DNA from: a virus
IMG/VR virus record: IMGVR_UViG_3300045918_000470
Location: 1-64,000 of that record
Direction: 5' to 3' (one strand)
Length of the DNA stretch: 64,000 nucleotides
Part shown: positions 55,041 through 62,393 of the stretch, in pieces
How positions within the stretch are numbered: position 1 is the stretch's first letter
Layout: the number at the start of each line of letters is the position of its first letter
Translations under genes and position numbers: made by a program
The notes under the pieces: generated by a model
Database searches by the model: none
What the model saw: only the letters and a program-made list of their open reading frames with translations
What the model was told of the DNA's origin: nothing

Positions 55041-56366
55041 ATGCAAAACCTAACAGAAAAATTCCAAAAAGAATTGTTGAGCGAAAATTTTTCGTCAATT
55101 AAGAAATCAGACATGAATACTATGGCTGTTATTCTTGAACAACAAGAAAAAGCTATCGAAGCAATGTTGAAAGAAGGGACAGCTGCAGCTGACATCGCAG
55201 GATTTACAAAAATCCTTATGCCTCTTGTACGTCGTGTATATCCTAACTTGATCGCAAACGAAATTGCTGGTGTTCAACCACTTGCAGGTCCAACTGGATT
55301 CATCTATGCAATGACAAGTTCATACACTGGTAACGGTATCAATGGTATCTCTCCAAGTCCTAAAAAACAAATCGTTGTTGTATCTAAAGCAGAAGGTGAC
55401 CTTTTAACAGTTGCTGGAAAAGTTATTTACAAAGAATCAGCAGTAGTAGACGGTGTTGACGTAGTTAAAGTTCTTTGGAACGATGTAACTGCAGTAGCAA
55501 ACGGAACTAACACAATCACTGACGGTACACATACTGCAGTTATTCTTGACACTTACTCAAACGAAGCAACATTTAATCGTGTTCTTAAAGGTTACACAGG
55601 TCCATTCAGTACAGCAGCGGGTGAAAAACTTGGCGAAGATATGAATGAAATCGGATTCGAACTTAAACGTAAATCTGTTGAAGCACAAACTCGTAAATTG
55701 AAAGGTAAATATACTCTTGAGATGTACCAAGATTTGAAATCTCAACACCAATTGAACGCTGATGAAGAACTTATGGGAATCATGAGTTACGAAATGCAAG
55801 CAGAAATTGACCGTGAAATCATCAACAAAGTTAATAACACAGCACGTGTTGCAACAGATGCTGCAATCGGTGGATATGATGGTCGTTGGGAAATCGAAAA
55901 ATATCGTATTCTTGCAATCAAACTTGCTGACGAAGCAGCTAAAATTGGTCGTTTGACTCGTCGTGGTGCTGGTAATACATTACTTGTATCTCCAAAAGTA
56001 TCAGTTGTTCTTGAAGCACTTGGTGGATTCACTGCAAGCGGTGTACAAACAACAGTTGATGGTATGTCTACAGCAGTAGCAGGAACATTCGATGGTCGTT
56101 ACAAAGTTGTTGTTGACACTTTCGCAGAAAACGATTATGCAACTGTATTGTACAAAGGTCAAGATCGTCGTGATTCAGCTGTATTCTTCAGCCCATACGT
56201 TCCAGCAACGTTCCAACGGGTAACACTTCAAGAAAGTGGCCAACCAGCTATCATCTTGTCACAACGTTATGCAATCGACACAACTCCTCTTAACCCAGAG
56301 AACTTCATCAGTACATTCGGTGTAGATTTCACGGCAGCAGCAGGTAAAGTATCTCCACTTCAATAA
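55041..56366 (+). CDS. 23: major capsid protein (gp23-like)
   Basis: A 441-aa protein. Segments such as TKILMPLVRRVYPNLIANEI, AGVQPLAGPTGFIYAMTSSY, KRKSVEAQTRKLKGKYTLEM, YQDLKSQHQLNADEELMGIM and FFSPYVPATFQRVTLQESGQ follow the T4 gp23/HK97 fold. Codons are biased to GGT, CGT and AAA/TTC, as expected for a highly expressed gene. Residues 1-60 or so would be cleaved off by gp21. The terminator at 56400 follows. Confidence 0.9.
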   Translation: MQNLTEKFQKELLSENFSSIKKSDMNTMAVILEQQEKAIEAMLKEGTAAADIAGFTKILMPLVRRVYPNLIANEIAGVQPLAGPTGFIYAMTSSYTGNGINGISPSPKKQIVVVSKAEGDLLTVAGKVIYKESAVVDGVDVVKVLWNDVTAVANGTNTITDGTHTAVILDTYSNEATFNRVLKGYTGPFSTAAGEKLGEDMNEIGFELKRKSVEAQTRKLKGKYTLEMYQDLKSQHQLNADEELMGIMSYEMQAEIDREIINKVNNTARVATDAAIGGYDGRWEIEKYRILAIKLADEAAKIGRLTRRGAGNTLLVSPKVSVVLEALGGFTASGVQTTVDGMSTAVAGTFDGRYKVVVDTFAENDYATVLYKGQDRRDSAVFFSPYVPATFQRVTLQESGQPAIILSQRYAIDTTPLNPENFISTFGVDFTAAAGKVSPLQ

Positions 56367-56399
56367 GTGGATGATACCTTAGTGTATCTCTAATACGTA

Positions 56400-56433
56400 G
56401 GTCATTCAATTTTTAATTGAGTGACCTTTTTTT
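56400..56433 (+). terminator. rho-independent terminator after the capsid gene
   Basis: An 11-bp stem (GGTCATTCAAT with ATTGAGTGACC, one G-T pair), a 5-base loop and seven T directly after. It ends the head-gene operon. Confidence 0.9.
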
Positions 56434-56529
56434 ATCTCAAAAATTCTAGGAATTAATGAATGATGTGTTAACAATTATAACATAGTTTTGATTAATTTAA
56501 GTTGAAGGAAAGAAGATACAGTGTGAAAA

Positions 56530-57345
56530 TCACACTGTATATGCGTATGCGTTTGTTAAACCTGATGCACCTATATTTAATTCCATTACTACAATAATTT
56601 CACTAGATGAATAAACAGGTGGTCTGATCCATATAATTTTTGGGTCCCATGTTATAGTTGCATCTAATGTATTAGTTAAAATAAGTTTAATAGTTTTTGA
56701 CCAGAGTGATGTTGAGTTATCATTTGTTGTGAATTCTGGTAATGTCTTAAATGTAAAATTAACTGTTCCAGATAATACATCTTTTATAAGCAATGTGTTT
56801 TTAAGAAAATCAATAATATTATCTTCATCCCAGTCAGTACTCCATGAATCTTTAGACTCAATTACTCCACGAACCGTCATAAATGTACTTGGATACATAC
56901 CTATATATTCTGGTGAAAAATTATAACTTCCACCAGTAAAATTGATACCTCCAAGATTCATATTATTAAAAGTTGTTGCAGAATTCCAGTCTATATCTGT
57001 ATTTGCATAGAGTTTACCATTAAGTGATAATGTTGAGTTAATTATAACTGAGTCTGAAGGATTGAACTCAACAGTTTGTCCCTAAACATAATTTTGAATA
57101 CTTATCTCAGGAACATTACTAGCACTATTCAATCCAGTACCAATAGAGATTTGCCCATCATTTAAATCAATATATGATCCACCATTTGAATTGGTAAGTG
57201 ATGCTAATTCACCTACTTTAAGAGTTTTTAAAAAAGATTTGAATCCATCTATAATCTGGGTATCTGTTAAATTTACAACACTTAATAAATTCTGATCCAT
57301 TTCTTGCCAGGTTAATTGTGCACCTTTAGAAGTTCTTGTTATCAT
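56530..57345 (-). pseudogene. fibre gene interrupted by an in-frame TAG
   Basis: The first part (57345-57082) has the anchor module (MITRTSKGAQLTWQEMDQN) and ends PEISIQNYV before TAG at 57084-57082. Reading straight through the stop gives GQTVEFNPSDSVIINSTLSL and continues in the same frame to 56530, in total about 270 codons. The related gene at 57371-59413 has PEISIENTGYGMSVVFRPSD at the corresponding place, so the two halves belong to one protein. Either a nonsense mutation, or read-through. TAG is a normal stop elsewhere, and no CTA-anticodon tRNA is visible in the cluster. Confidence 0.65.
57097..57188 (-). repeat. 92-bp direct repeat, copy 1
   Basis: Identical to 59024-59115. It encodes GGSYIDLNDGQISIGTGLNS and flanking residues in both fibre genes, pointing to recent exchange or duplication. 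Confidence 0.85.
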
Positions 57346-57356
57346 ATTATATCCTT

Positions 57357-57384
57357 TTAATACTTAATACTTAATACTTAATAC
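57357..57384. repeat. heptamer tandem repeat (TTAATAC)x4
   Basis: Four perfect copies cover the stop codon of the Kelch-type fibre gene and the gap before the next gene's start. Copy changes would alter the spacing between the two genes but hardly the protein end. Confidence 0.8.
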
Positions 57385-59413
57385 TTCTTTTACCACTCTC
57401 GACGGTAAGGAAATATGTTTTATTAGTTGGGGTACCTGCTGACGCCATACCACCAGTAATTAATACTCTACCAAATGAAAGTAGTAAAGCTCTATGCTCG
57501 AAAAGGTTACTTGGCATGATTATAGGATCACTATATAAAATTGTATTACCAACTATTGTTAAAATATAGGCTTTATTTGATAATCCAGCCATATCCGTAT
57601 TAGATGACCCACCAGTAATTAATACTCTACCATCTAATAGTACTGTTTGTTCATGCCCGAATAAATCCGTCGGAAGTATGTTGCTTTCAACATACGTGAT
57701 CGTCGTTCCAGTAATAGTACCAATATAAGTTTTGTTTGCTGCGCCAGTAGAAGTAAATCCACCAGTAATAAGAATTCGACCATCATGAAGTTGAGAAACT
57801 CTATGATAATATAATGAGCTTGGAAGAGGAGTACTAGTAGTTATAGTCATAGGAGTACCCAACCCATTATACTGAACTATTGCTGTAGTGTTTTGCGGTA
57901 CTGAATTCTTGATACCACCCATAAATAATACTCGATTATCAGCTAATGTGATTTGTGAATACCCTACTGCCCCATTGTTGATCATTGGTAACATCCCACT
58001 TTGACCAGGATTGGGTCCTGACCAATACCCGGCATTGAAAACTGATAAATCAGATCCGGTCCCATTAACTGAACCTTCACCAGATACTAGGAAAGCCTGC
58101 TCTCCGGTGTAATCAGGATGATTTAAAGGAGAAATTTTATAGGGAAGACCTCCATTAGTCATTGAAACATTAATACCAGCATTACTTGTGCTATTAGCAA
58201 ATACATTCCCAGATATCTTGTAGAATTCCCCGACTGCTCCTTGAATCCCAGTAGTATCAAGAGCAAATTCATCAGTTGATAAGAATTGCATAGCGTGATT
58301 AGCATACTCATATGTTAAGTTTGGACCAGCAACAAAAGTAACACTAGCAGTTGTAGCTAAATTAGGAAGGTTAAATGTTGTACTTCCATCACCAGCACCA
58401 TAAGTTGTACTAATAACAGCAAATAAAGCCGAGTACATAGTTCTTGAAATAGCTTGACCATTACATTCTAAGTAACCAGTTGGAATATTATTATATAGAA
58501 CAATTGACCCAACTTCCGAATATGTATTTGATACTACAATATTCTTTAATTGTAAGAATGTTGTTTTCTTATAAGTACTTGTAATTGAATCCCAGATAAG
58601 AAATTCATCTGTATTAGCCAGTATTGTTTTCTCAGTTAATGAATGTATATCTGTGCTACCACCAGAAATAGTAATATCGCCGGCACCAAGAATACTAGTA
58701 CCATTAACAGTTTTAATATTAGTACCAGAAGCTAATGTAGCCTGTTTAGTAGCCAATGATGTACCAAGTAATGATTGAATAAAAGCTGTATTTGCCATTT
58801 GAAAGGAATTATCATTAATTGGTATCGTTTTTTCATAAGAGGCATTTAACCCATTTCCATAATCATAAATTCGTAAAAAATCACAAATATTATTATGAGA
58901 GGAAATATCCCCAAAACCTGACGGTCCTTGAACATTTATACCGAATCCAAAAACACTAGGAGCTTGAAAAACAACAGTATCTGATGGTCGGAATACAACA
59001 CTCATCCCATAGCCAGTATTTTCAATACTTATCTCAGGAACATTACTAGCACTATTCAATCCAGTACCAATAGAGATTTGCCCATCATTTAAATCAATAT
59101 ATGATCCACCATTTGTGTTTAATATAGAGACAATTCCATCTGTTTTGATTAACTGTGTAAATGTTTTCTGACCAGTTACATTTTGAACAGTATCAGTAGT
59201 AACAGCAGAAGTAACAGCAGATGTAACAAAAGCTGTTGTTGCAACCTTTGTTGTATTATCACCTGGTAAAGGTGTTGGTACAACGGGTGATGATGTGAAT
59301 GTCTTAACACCATCAACAGTTTGTGCATCAAATATATTTACAGAACCTGCAAAATTGTCATCAAGTTCATCGTGTGATAATGCAGAACCTTTATTTCTTT
59401 TTAAAGTTATCAT
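57371..59413 (-). CDS. tail fibre with collar domain and Kelch-like repeats
   Basis: A 680-aa protein. Anchor module (MITLKRNKGSALSHDELDDN), stalk with TTAFVTSAVTSAVTTDTVQ, then at about 305-355 a tail collar domain (GSIVLYNNIPTGYLECNGQA, ...GAGDGSTTFNLPNL), and from about 490 to the end four Kelch-like units with ADNRVLFMGG, HDGRILITGGF, LDGRVLITGGS and FGRVLITGGM about 50 residues apart. Kelch units form beta-propeller blades, so four blades are visible. A binding tip is inferred. Confidence 0.75.
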   Translation of the reverse strand: MITLKRNKGSALSHDELDDNFAGSVNIFDAQTVDGVKTFTSSPVVPTPLPGDNTTKVATTAFVTSAVTSAVTTDTVQNVTGQKTFTQLIKTDGIVSILNTNGGSYIDLNDGQISIGTGLNSASNVPEISIENTGYGMSVVFRPSDTVVFQAPSVFGFGINVQGPSGFGDISSHNNICDFLRIYDYGNGLNASYEKTIPINDNSFQMANTAFIQSLLGTSLATKQATLASGTNIKTVNGTSILGAGDITISGGSTDIHSLTEKTILANTDEFLIWDSITSTYKKTTFLQLKNIVVSNTYSEVGSIVLYNNIPTGYLECNGQAISRTMYSALFAVISTTYGAGDGSTTFNLPNLATTASVTFVAGPNLTYEYANHAMQFLSTDEFALDTTGIQGAVGEFYKISGNVFANSTSNAGINVSMTNGGLPYKISPLNHPDYTGEQAFLVSGEGSVNGTGSDLSVFNAGYWSGPNPGQSGMLPMINNGAVGYSQITLADNRVLFMGGIKNSVPQNTTAIVQYNGLGTPMTITTSTPLPSSLYYHRVSQLHDGRILITGGFTSTGAANKTYIGTITGTTITYVESNILPTDLFGHEQTVLLDGRVLITGGSSNTDMAGLSNKAYILTIVGNTILYSDPIIMPSNLFEHRALLLSFGRVLITGGMASAGTPTNKTYFLTVESGKRSIKY
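59024..59115 (-). repeat. 92-bp direct repeat, copy 2
   Basis: Identical to 57097-57188; lies in the stalk of the Kelch-type fibre. Confidence 0.85.
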
Positions 59414-59452
59414 TTATTGTCTCCAAAGTTTAACTGTGGTATTTTCTAACAT
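59414..59452 (-). CDS. possible 12-aa leader peptide
   Basis: ATG at 59452 follows AAAAAGGAATACT and ends at TAA just before the fibre start (TAAATG). The peptide is MLENTTVKLWRQ. The good ribosome-binding site and tight coupling suggest translation, perhaps to control or couple the fibre gene. It may equally be a remnant. Confidence 0.3.
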   Translation of the reverse strand: MLENTTVKLWRQ

Positions 59453-59467
59453 AGTATTCCTTTTTGT

Positions 59468-59924
59468 TTATTTATAGGGATGCATCAGCAAGACCCATCT
59501 ACCTGTACCTACATTAACATCATTTTGAACTAATGTACCATATGTAGTTATAAGTGAAGCTATATTATTATATGTTGATGAAGATCCTCCATAAAATAAA
59601 GAGTTTGTACCAACATCAGCACCTGCAGGTCTTTCCCTTGCGGAGCTTATATAAACCTCAGATTGTTTTAATATCATTAAAGTATCTATTATTGTGAGTG
59701 TGTTGATATTGGGTCAACCAAAGCAACACCTGCATCAAATACTGATTGACCTTCAGTTGCAATAAAATGATATTTTGCAGTACTAACTCCTGATAATGCG
59801 TTATGTATAAATTCAGTAGTTGCTAACTGTAATGAACTATCCCCTGGTAACACAGTAGGTGCGTTGGTATGATAGCAAATGATGCCACATCCGTTACGTG
59901 TAAATCTGTTGTATTAACTGCCAT
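59468..59924 (-). pseudogene. small fibre-type gene broken by two single-base deletions
   Basis: ATG at 59924 follows AGGA. The frame gives MAVNTTDLHVTDVASFA and stops; one frame over comes NAPTVLPGDSSLQLATTEFI... to SVFDAGVALVD, then a third frame LTIIDTLMILKQSEVYISSA ... to the stop at 59468. Adding one base near 59890 and one near 59715 restores a 152-aa frame. The total length (457) is one short of two full frames, as expected for two deletions. Its stop overlaps TATAAATA on the minus strand. Confidence 0.55.
59469..59476 (-). promoter_or_regulatory. late-promoter-like box TATAAATA
   Basis: Minus-strand octamer overlapping the end of the broken gene; reads toward the leader and the Kelch-type fibre gene. 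Confidence 0.5.
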
Positions 59925-59928
59925 GTTA

Positions 59929-60558
59929 TTATCCTAATGTACCAAAGACGGAATCTCTAGTTGTTGTTGATTTTGCTGCTTCTGTTTCTTGTTCTGTCTT
60001 GATGTCATTAAATACAGATGTTAGATTACTAAAATCATATTCATCATTCGGAATTAATTCTTCTACTTCATCACGTGGATTATAGTTATAGATTCTACAT
60101 TTTAACATATAGACATTTTTCCCGTTACTTTCTGTGAACATATTACTTAGACCTGCAACCTCATCCTCAATACCTGTAACCTCAAATATCTTACCTCGAT
60201 TTACACGGATAAGATCACCTACACATTGCATAATATTTTTAAAATCTGTAACATCATATATAGATTTCATATATTCTTTTGAAACCATGAGGTTGATCGA
60301 GTCAGTAAACTGTAATCCAAATTTACTAAACATATCACCGGCATTATCAAATGATTCTGTATTTTCAGGATATACCATGATAGGAAAAACATCATTTGAA
60401 TTAGATTTTCTATAGTTAAATTCATTAAAGATAATATTTCTTCCAATATTATCAATCTTAAAGTATTCAACCTGGATACCAAACTTGTCAATGAACTCTT
60501 TGCTTTGTCTGCTGAATAAATTGTATTCATTTGGGCTTGAGTTAAAGTTCCATGCCAT
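59929..60558 (-). CDS. 14: neck protein (gp14-like)
   Basis: A 209-aa protein; T4 gp14 is 256 aa. DNAGDMFSKFGLQFTDSINL with VSKEYM, then DLIRVNRGKIFEVTGIEDEV and KNVYMLKCRIYNYNPRDEVE match the gp14 layout (KFGL...D...VS; ...Y.L.C..Y.Y.). Gp14 joins head and tail at the neck. First gene of the minus-strand block ending at 56530. TATAAATA lies upstream at 60586-60579. Confidence 0.7.
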   Translation of the reverse strand: MAWNFNSSPNEYNLFSRQSKEFIDKFGIQVEYFKIDNIGRNIIFNEFNYRKSNSNDVFPIMVYPENTESFDNAGDMFSKFGLQFTDSINLMVSKEYMKSIYDVTDFKNIMQCVGDLIRVNRGKIFEVTGIEDEVAGLSNMFTESNGKNVYMLKCRIYNYNPRDEVEELIPNDEYDFSNLTSVFNDIKTEQETEAAKSTTTRDSVFGTLG

Positions 60559-60578
60559 ATGTACTCCTTCTTTTAGTT

Positions 60579-60586
60579 TATTTATA
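60579..60586 (-). promoter_or_regulatory. late-promoter-like box TATAAATA
   Basis: Exact octamer on the minus strand, 21 bases before the neck gene start. Confidence 0.55.
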
Positions 60587-60599
60587 ATTTAATCTATTT

Positions 60600-60621
60600 C
60601 AAAGGTTCATTGTGTTATAAT
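60600..60621 (+). promoter_or_regulatory. early/middle-type promoter
   Basis: CAAAGG, 10 bases, TATAAT with TGT before it; reads to the gene at 60652. Confidence 0.5.
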
Positions 60622-60651
60622 GTATTACACATTTATATATGAAGGAAACAT

Positions 60652-61041
60652 ATGTCAGTAGACACAAAATATAACCACCTACGTAATGGTACATTATATG
60701 GTGGAGCAACAATTGGTTGGTCAATTCAAGATGACGATACATTAATTACTGCATTAGCAAAATGTAATAATGTAGATCGTTTTGTAAAATCAGAAGGTAG
60801 AGTAATCGTTGATATGAGGATTAATAACTACATCGCTAATCCTGAAAAAAATACAAGCAAGTATGTTGCAGTTGTAACATTAGATGAGGTACGTGCATTT
60901 TTGTATGAAAACTCCGAGCGTGTGTTCCCAGTATTAAATCGTGATGCTACTTTGCGAGCGATTGAGTCCGTCACGATGCGTGATTTTAATTATAATACAC
61001 ATGCATTTATTACACAAGGTGTTTTTGACGAAATTCTTTAA
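60652..61041 (+). CDS. hypothetical early-type protein, 129 aa
   Basis: Not recognised. Contains YIANPEKNTSKYVAVVTLDE and a helical end. Good SD (GAAGGAA), and an early-type promoter just upstream, so early or middle expression is likely. No membrane segment. Confidence 0.55.
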   Translation: MSVDTKYNHLRNGTLYGGATIGWSIQDDDTLITALAKCNNVDRFVKSEGRVIVDMRINNYIANPEKNTSKYVAVVTLDEVRAFLYENSERVFPVLNRDATLRAIESVTMRDFNYNTHAFITQGVFDEIL

Positions 61042-61052
61042 TTTATAAAATC

Positions 61053-61097
61053 TATAAATAAAACATAAGTAGTTCTTAAGGTACATTGTGTTATAAT
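61053..61097 (+). promoter_or_regulatory. late box followed by early/middle-type promoter
   Basis: TATAAATA at 61053-61060, then TTAAGG (61076), 10 bases and TATAAT (61092-61097) with TGT before it. The next 60 bases hold no gene, so this may give a leader or reinforce the following promoter. Confidence 0.5.
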
Positions 61098-61161
61098 ACA
61101 CGTACATAAAAAGAATAAACGAATTTTGTATCATGAATTAGTTTAAAACATTAATTTGTTT

Positions 61162-61196
61162 TTAAGCAAAGTTATGATATAATGTTCACATAAATA
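61162..61196 (+). promoter_or_regulatory. early/middle-type promoter plus late box
   Basis: TTAAGC, 10 bases, TATAAT (61178-61183) with TGA before it, then CATAAATA (61189-61196). Both read toward the small gene at 61224 and the tRNA cluster. Confidence 0.6.
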
Positions 61197-61223
61197 AAAA
61201 CAATAAACACATAGGAGAATATC

Positions 61224-61361
61224 ATGTTTGGTATCGAAACAAGCGCATCATCAACAATCGCAACATATCGTGATACCAGCATTATCTCTTATACATCTAC
61301 GTCTGATATTACCGATGCTTCGGCATCATATGAGATTAACTCGGCGGAAGCCAACTCCTAA
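61224..61361 (+). CDS. small Ser/Thr-rich protein, 45 aa
   Basis: ATG follows AGGAG. Product MFGIETSASSTIATYRDTSI... is rich in Ser, Thr and Ala with no recognised domain. It lies between a strong double promoter and the tRNA array, and a hairpin follows. Confidence 0.5.
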   Translation: MFGIETSASSTIATYRDTSIISYTSTSDITDASASYEINSAEANS

Positions 61362-61370
61362 CAGAAAGTT

Positions 61371-61401
61371 ATTTTGACTTTCTGTGATGGAAAGTCAAAA
61401 T
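61371..61401 (+). terminator. 12-bp hairpin after the small gene
   Basis: ATTTTGACTTTC pairs perfectly with GAAAGTCAAAAT across a 7-base loop. No T tract; may be an RNA processing or attenuation site before the tRNA array. Confidence 0.45.
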
Positions 61402-61484
61402 GATTCCTCAAGCACATACACGTGCAAAATTAATCAATTTTTCTTTTCATCTTGGATAAAAGTGTCGTATTCGTTTACGGCGTT

Positions 61485-61508
61485 CCATATTCGTATGGTC
61501 TTTTTTCT
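61485..61508 (+). terminator. UUCG hairpin with T tract
   Basis: CCATA/TATGG with a TTCG tetraloop is followed by TCTTTTTT. The short 5-bp stem makes it a modest terminator candidate in the leader of the tRNA array. Confidence 0.45.
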
Positions 61509-61535
61509 CAAGTTTTACTCAAACAACTTGTTCGT

Positions 61536-61625
61536 GGGCGGTTAATCAACACTAACTGGATAGGTGCATCGGCTGTAACCCGGTTTCTTTATGGACTCTT
61601 GGTTCGAATCCAAGGCTGCCCACCA
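61536..61625 (+). tRNA. tRNA-Tyr (GTA)
   Basis: Acceptor GGGCGGT/GCTGCCC with wobbles, discriminator A and encoded CCA. Anticodon stem ATCGG/CCGGT with loop CTGTAAC gives GTA. A 13-base variable arm fits class II tRNA-Tyr. T arm CTTGG-TTCGAAT-CCAAG is canonical. Confidence 0.85.
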
Positions 61626-61633
61626 TCATATAT

Positions 61634-61708
61634 GTCACCATGGAGAAGGGGTTATCTCGTCACACTTTCACTGTGAAGTCAGGGGTTCAAATCCCCTTGG
61701 TGATACCA
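61634..61708 (+). tRNA. tRNA-Glu (TTC)
   Basis: Acceptor GTCACCA/TGGTGAT, CCA encoded. Anticodon stem TCACA/TGTGA with loop CTTTCAC gives TTC. T loop TTCAAAT is canonical. Confidence 0.85.
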
Positions 61709-61712
61709 AATT

Positions 61713-61787
61713 GGGGATATAGTATAATTGGGAATACATAAGACTTGCAATCTTGAGTCGAGGGTTCGAATCCCTCTATCTCCACCA
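61713..61787 (+). tRNA. tRNA-Ala (TGC)
   Basis: Acceptor GGGGATA/TATCTCC shows the G3-U70 pair that identifies alanine tRNA. Anticodon loop CTTGCAA gives TGC. CCA encoded, T loop TTCGAAT. Confidence 0.8.
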
Positions 61788-61800
61788 AGAATTTAAAAAT

Positions 61801-61875
61801 GGTCTTGTAGCTCAGAGGCAGAGTGCTCCGTTGTCAGCGGAAGGGTCGGGATTTCAAAATTCCTCAGGATCGCCA
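61801..61875 (+). tRNA. tRNA-Asp (GTC)
   Basis: Acceptor GGTCTTG/CAGGATC with wobbles, discriminator G as usual for Asp. Anticodon loop TTGTCAG gives GTC; its stem has one C-A mismatch. The T stem also has a mismatch. CCA encoded. Confidence 0.75.
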
Positions 61876-61882
61876 AAAATAT

Positions 61883-61956
61883 AGTTCTATAGCTCAATGG
61901 CAGAGTAATCCCTTGATAAGGGATAGACGAAGGGTCAGTACCTTCTAGAACTACCA
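61883..61956 (+). tRNA. tRNA-Ile (GAT)
   Basis: Acceptor AGTTCTA/TAGAACT, CCA encoded. Anticodon stem ATCCC/GGGAT with loop TTGATAA gives GAT. T loop is GTCAGTA, so the usual T54 is replaced by G. Confidence 0.8.
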
Positions 61957-61961
61957 AACAT

Positions 61962-62054
61962 GGGCAATTGGCAGAAATGGAATAATTGCACTAGTCTTGA
62001 AAACTAGCAGAGCGTCAAAAACTCTTGTTGGATCGTACCCAACATTGCCCGCCA
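61962..62054 (+). tRNA. tRNA-Ser (TGA)
   Basis: Acceptor GGGCAAT/ATTGCCC, discriminator G, CCA encoded. Anticodon stem CTAGT/ACTAG with loop CTTGAAA gives TGA. Long variable arm as in Ser tRNAs. T loop ATCGTAC lacks T54. Confidence 0.85.
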
Positions 62055-62059
62055 AAATA

Positions 62060-62140
62060 TGTTGTTTGTAGTATAATAGTTATTACAGGAGAGAACAGTG
62101 GACACTCCAGATACGGTGCAATTCCGTCGAGCGACAACCA
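62060..62140 (+). tRNA. tRNA-like gene with abnormal anticodon arm
   Basis: Acceptor TGTTGTT/AGCGACA with wobbles, A and CCA at the end, a D arm and a T arm (ACGG/CCGT, loop TGCAATT) are visible. The anticodon region GGAG...CTCC encloses 13 bases instead of the usual size, so no anticodon can be called. Total length is about 4 bases above normal. It is either degenerate or an RNA with an enlarged loop. Confidence 0.45.
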
Positions 62141-62146
62141 AAATAT

Positions 62147-62222
62147 GCCGATTTAGCTCATTCAGCAGAGCAGTAGTTTTGTAAACTACAGGTGAGGGGA
62201 GCAAAGCCTCTAATCGGCACCA
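62147..62222 (+). tRNA. tRNA-Thr (TGT)
   Basis: Acceptor GCCGATT/AATCGGC perfect, CCA encoded. Anticodon stem GTAGT/ACTAC with loop TTTGTAA gives TGT. T loop AGCAAAG lacks both T54 and T55. Confidence 0.8.
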
Positions 62223-62302
62223 GATTGATTTTTATGAAGGGTCTATTTCTTAAATGAAAATCTTTCACAAAAGTTAATAAATTCATAGAATTTAATCTAA
62301 CT

Positions 62303-62368
62303 TTAAGCTATACTATGTTATAATGTCTGTACATAAAAAGAAAAACATAGTTTTTCAAAACATAAATA
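62303..62368 (+). promoter_or_regulatory. early/middle-type promoter and late box
   Basis: TTAAGC, 10 bases, TATAAT (62319-62324) with TGT before it, then CATAAATA at 62361-62368. Both read toward the small gene at 62394. The region 62223-62302 holds nothing I can recognise. Confidence 0.6.
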
Positions 62369-62393
62369 AAACAATAAAAACAAGGAGCACACA

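Noticed and set aside
56530-57345. Recoding of TAG as an amino acid throughout the genome
   Set aside because: TAG ends the gene at 22114 and the virion genes are complete under the standard code; no tRNA with anticodon CTA is visible.
61452-61676. Open frame across the start of the tRNA array
   Set aside because: It overlaps the tRNA-Tyr gene, lacks a ribosome-binding site and has no protein-like composition.
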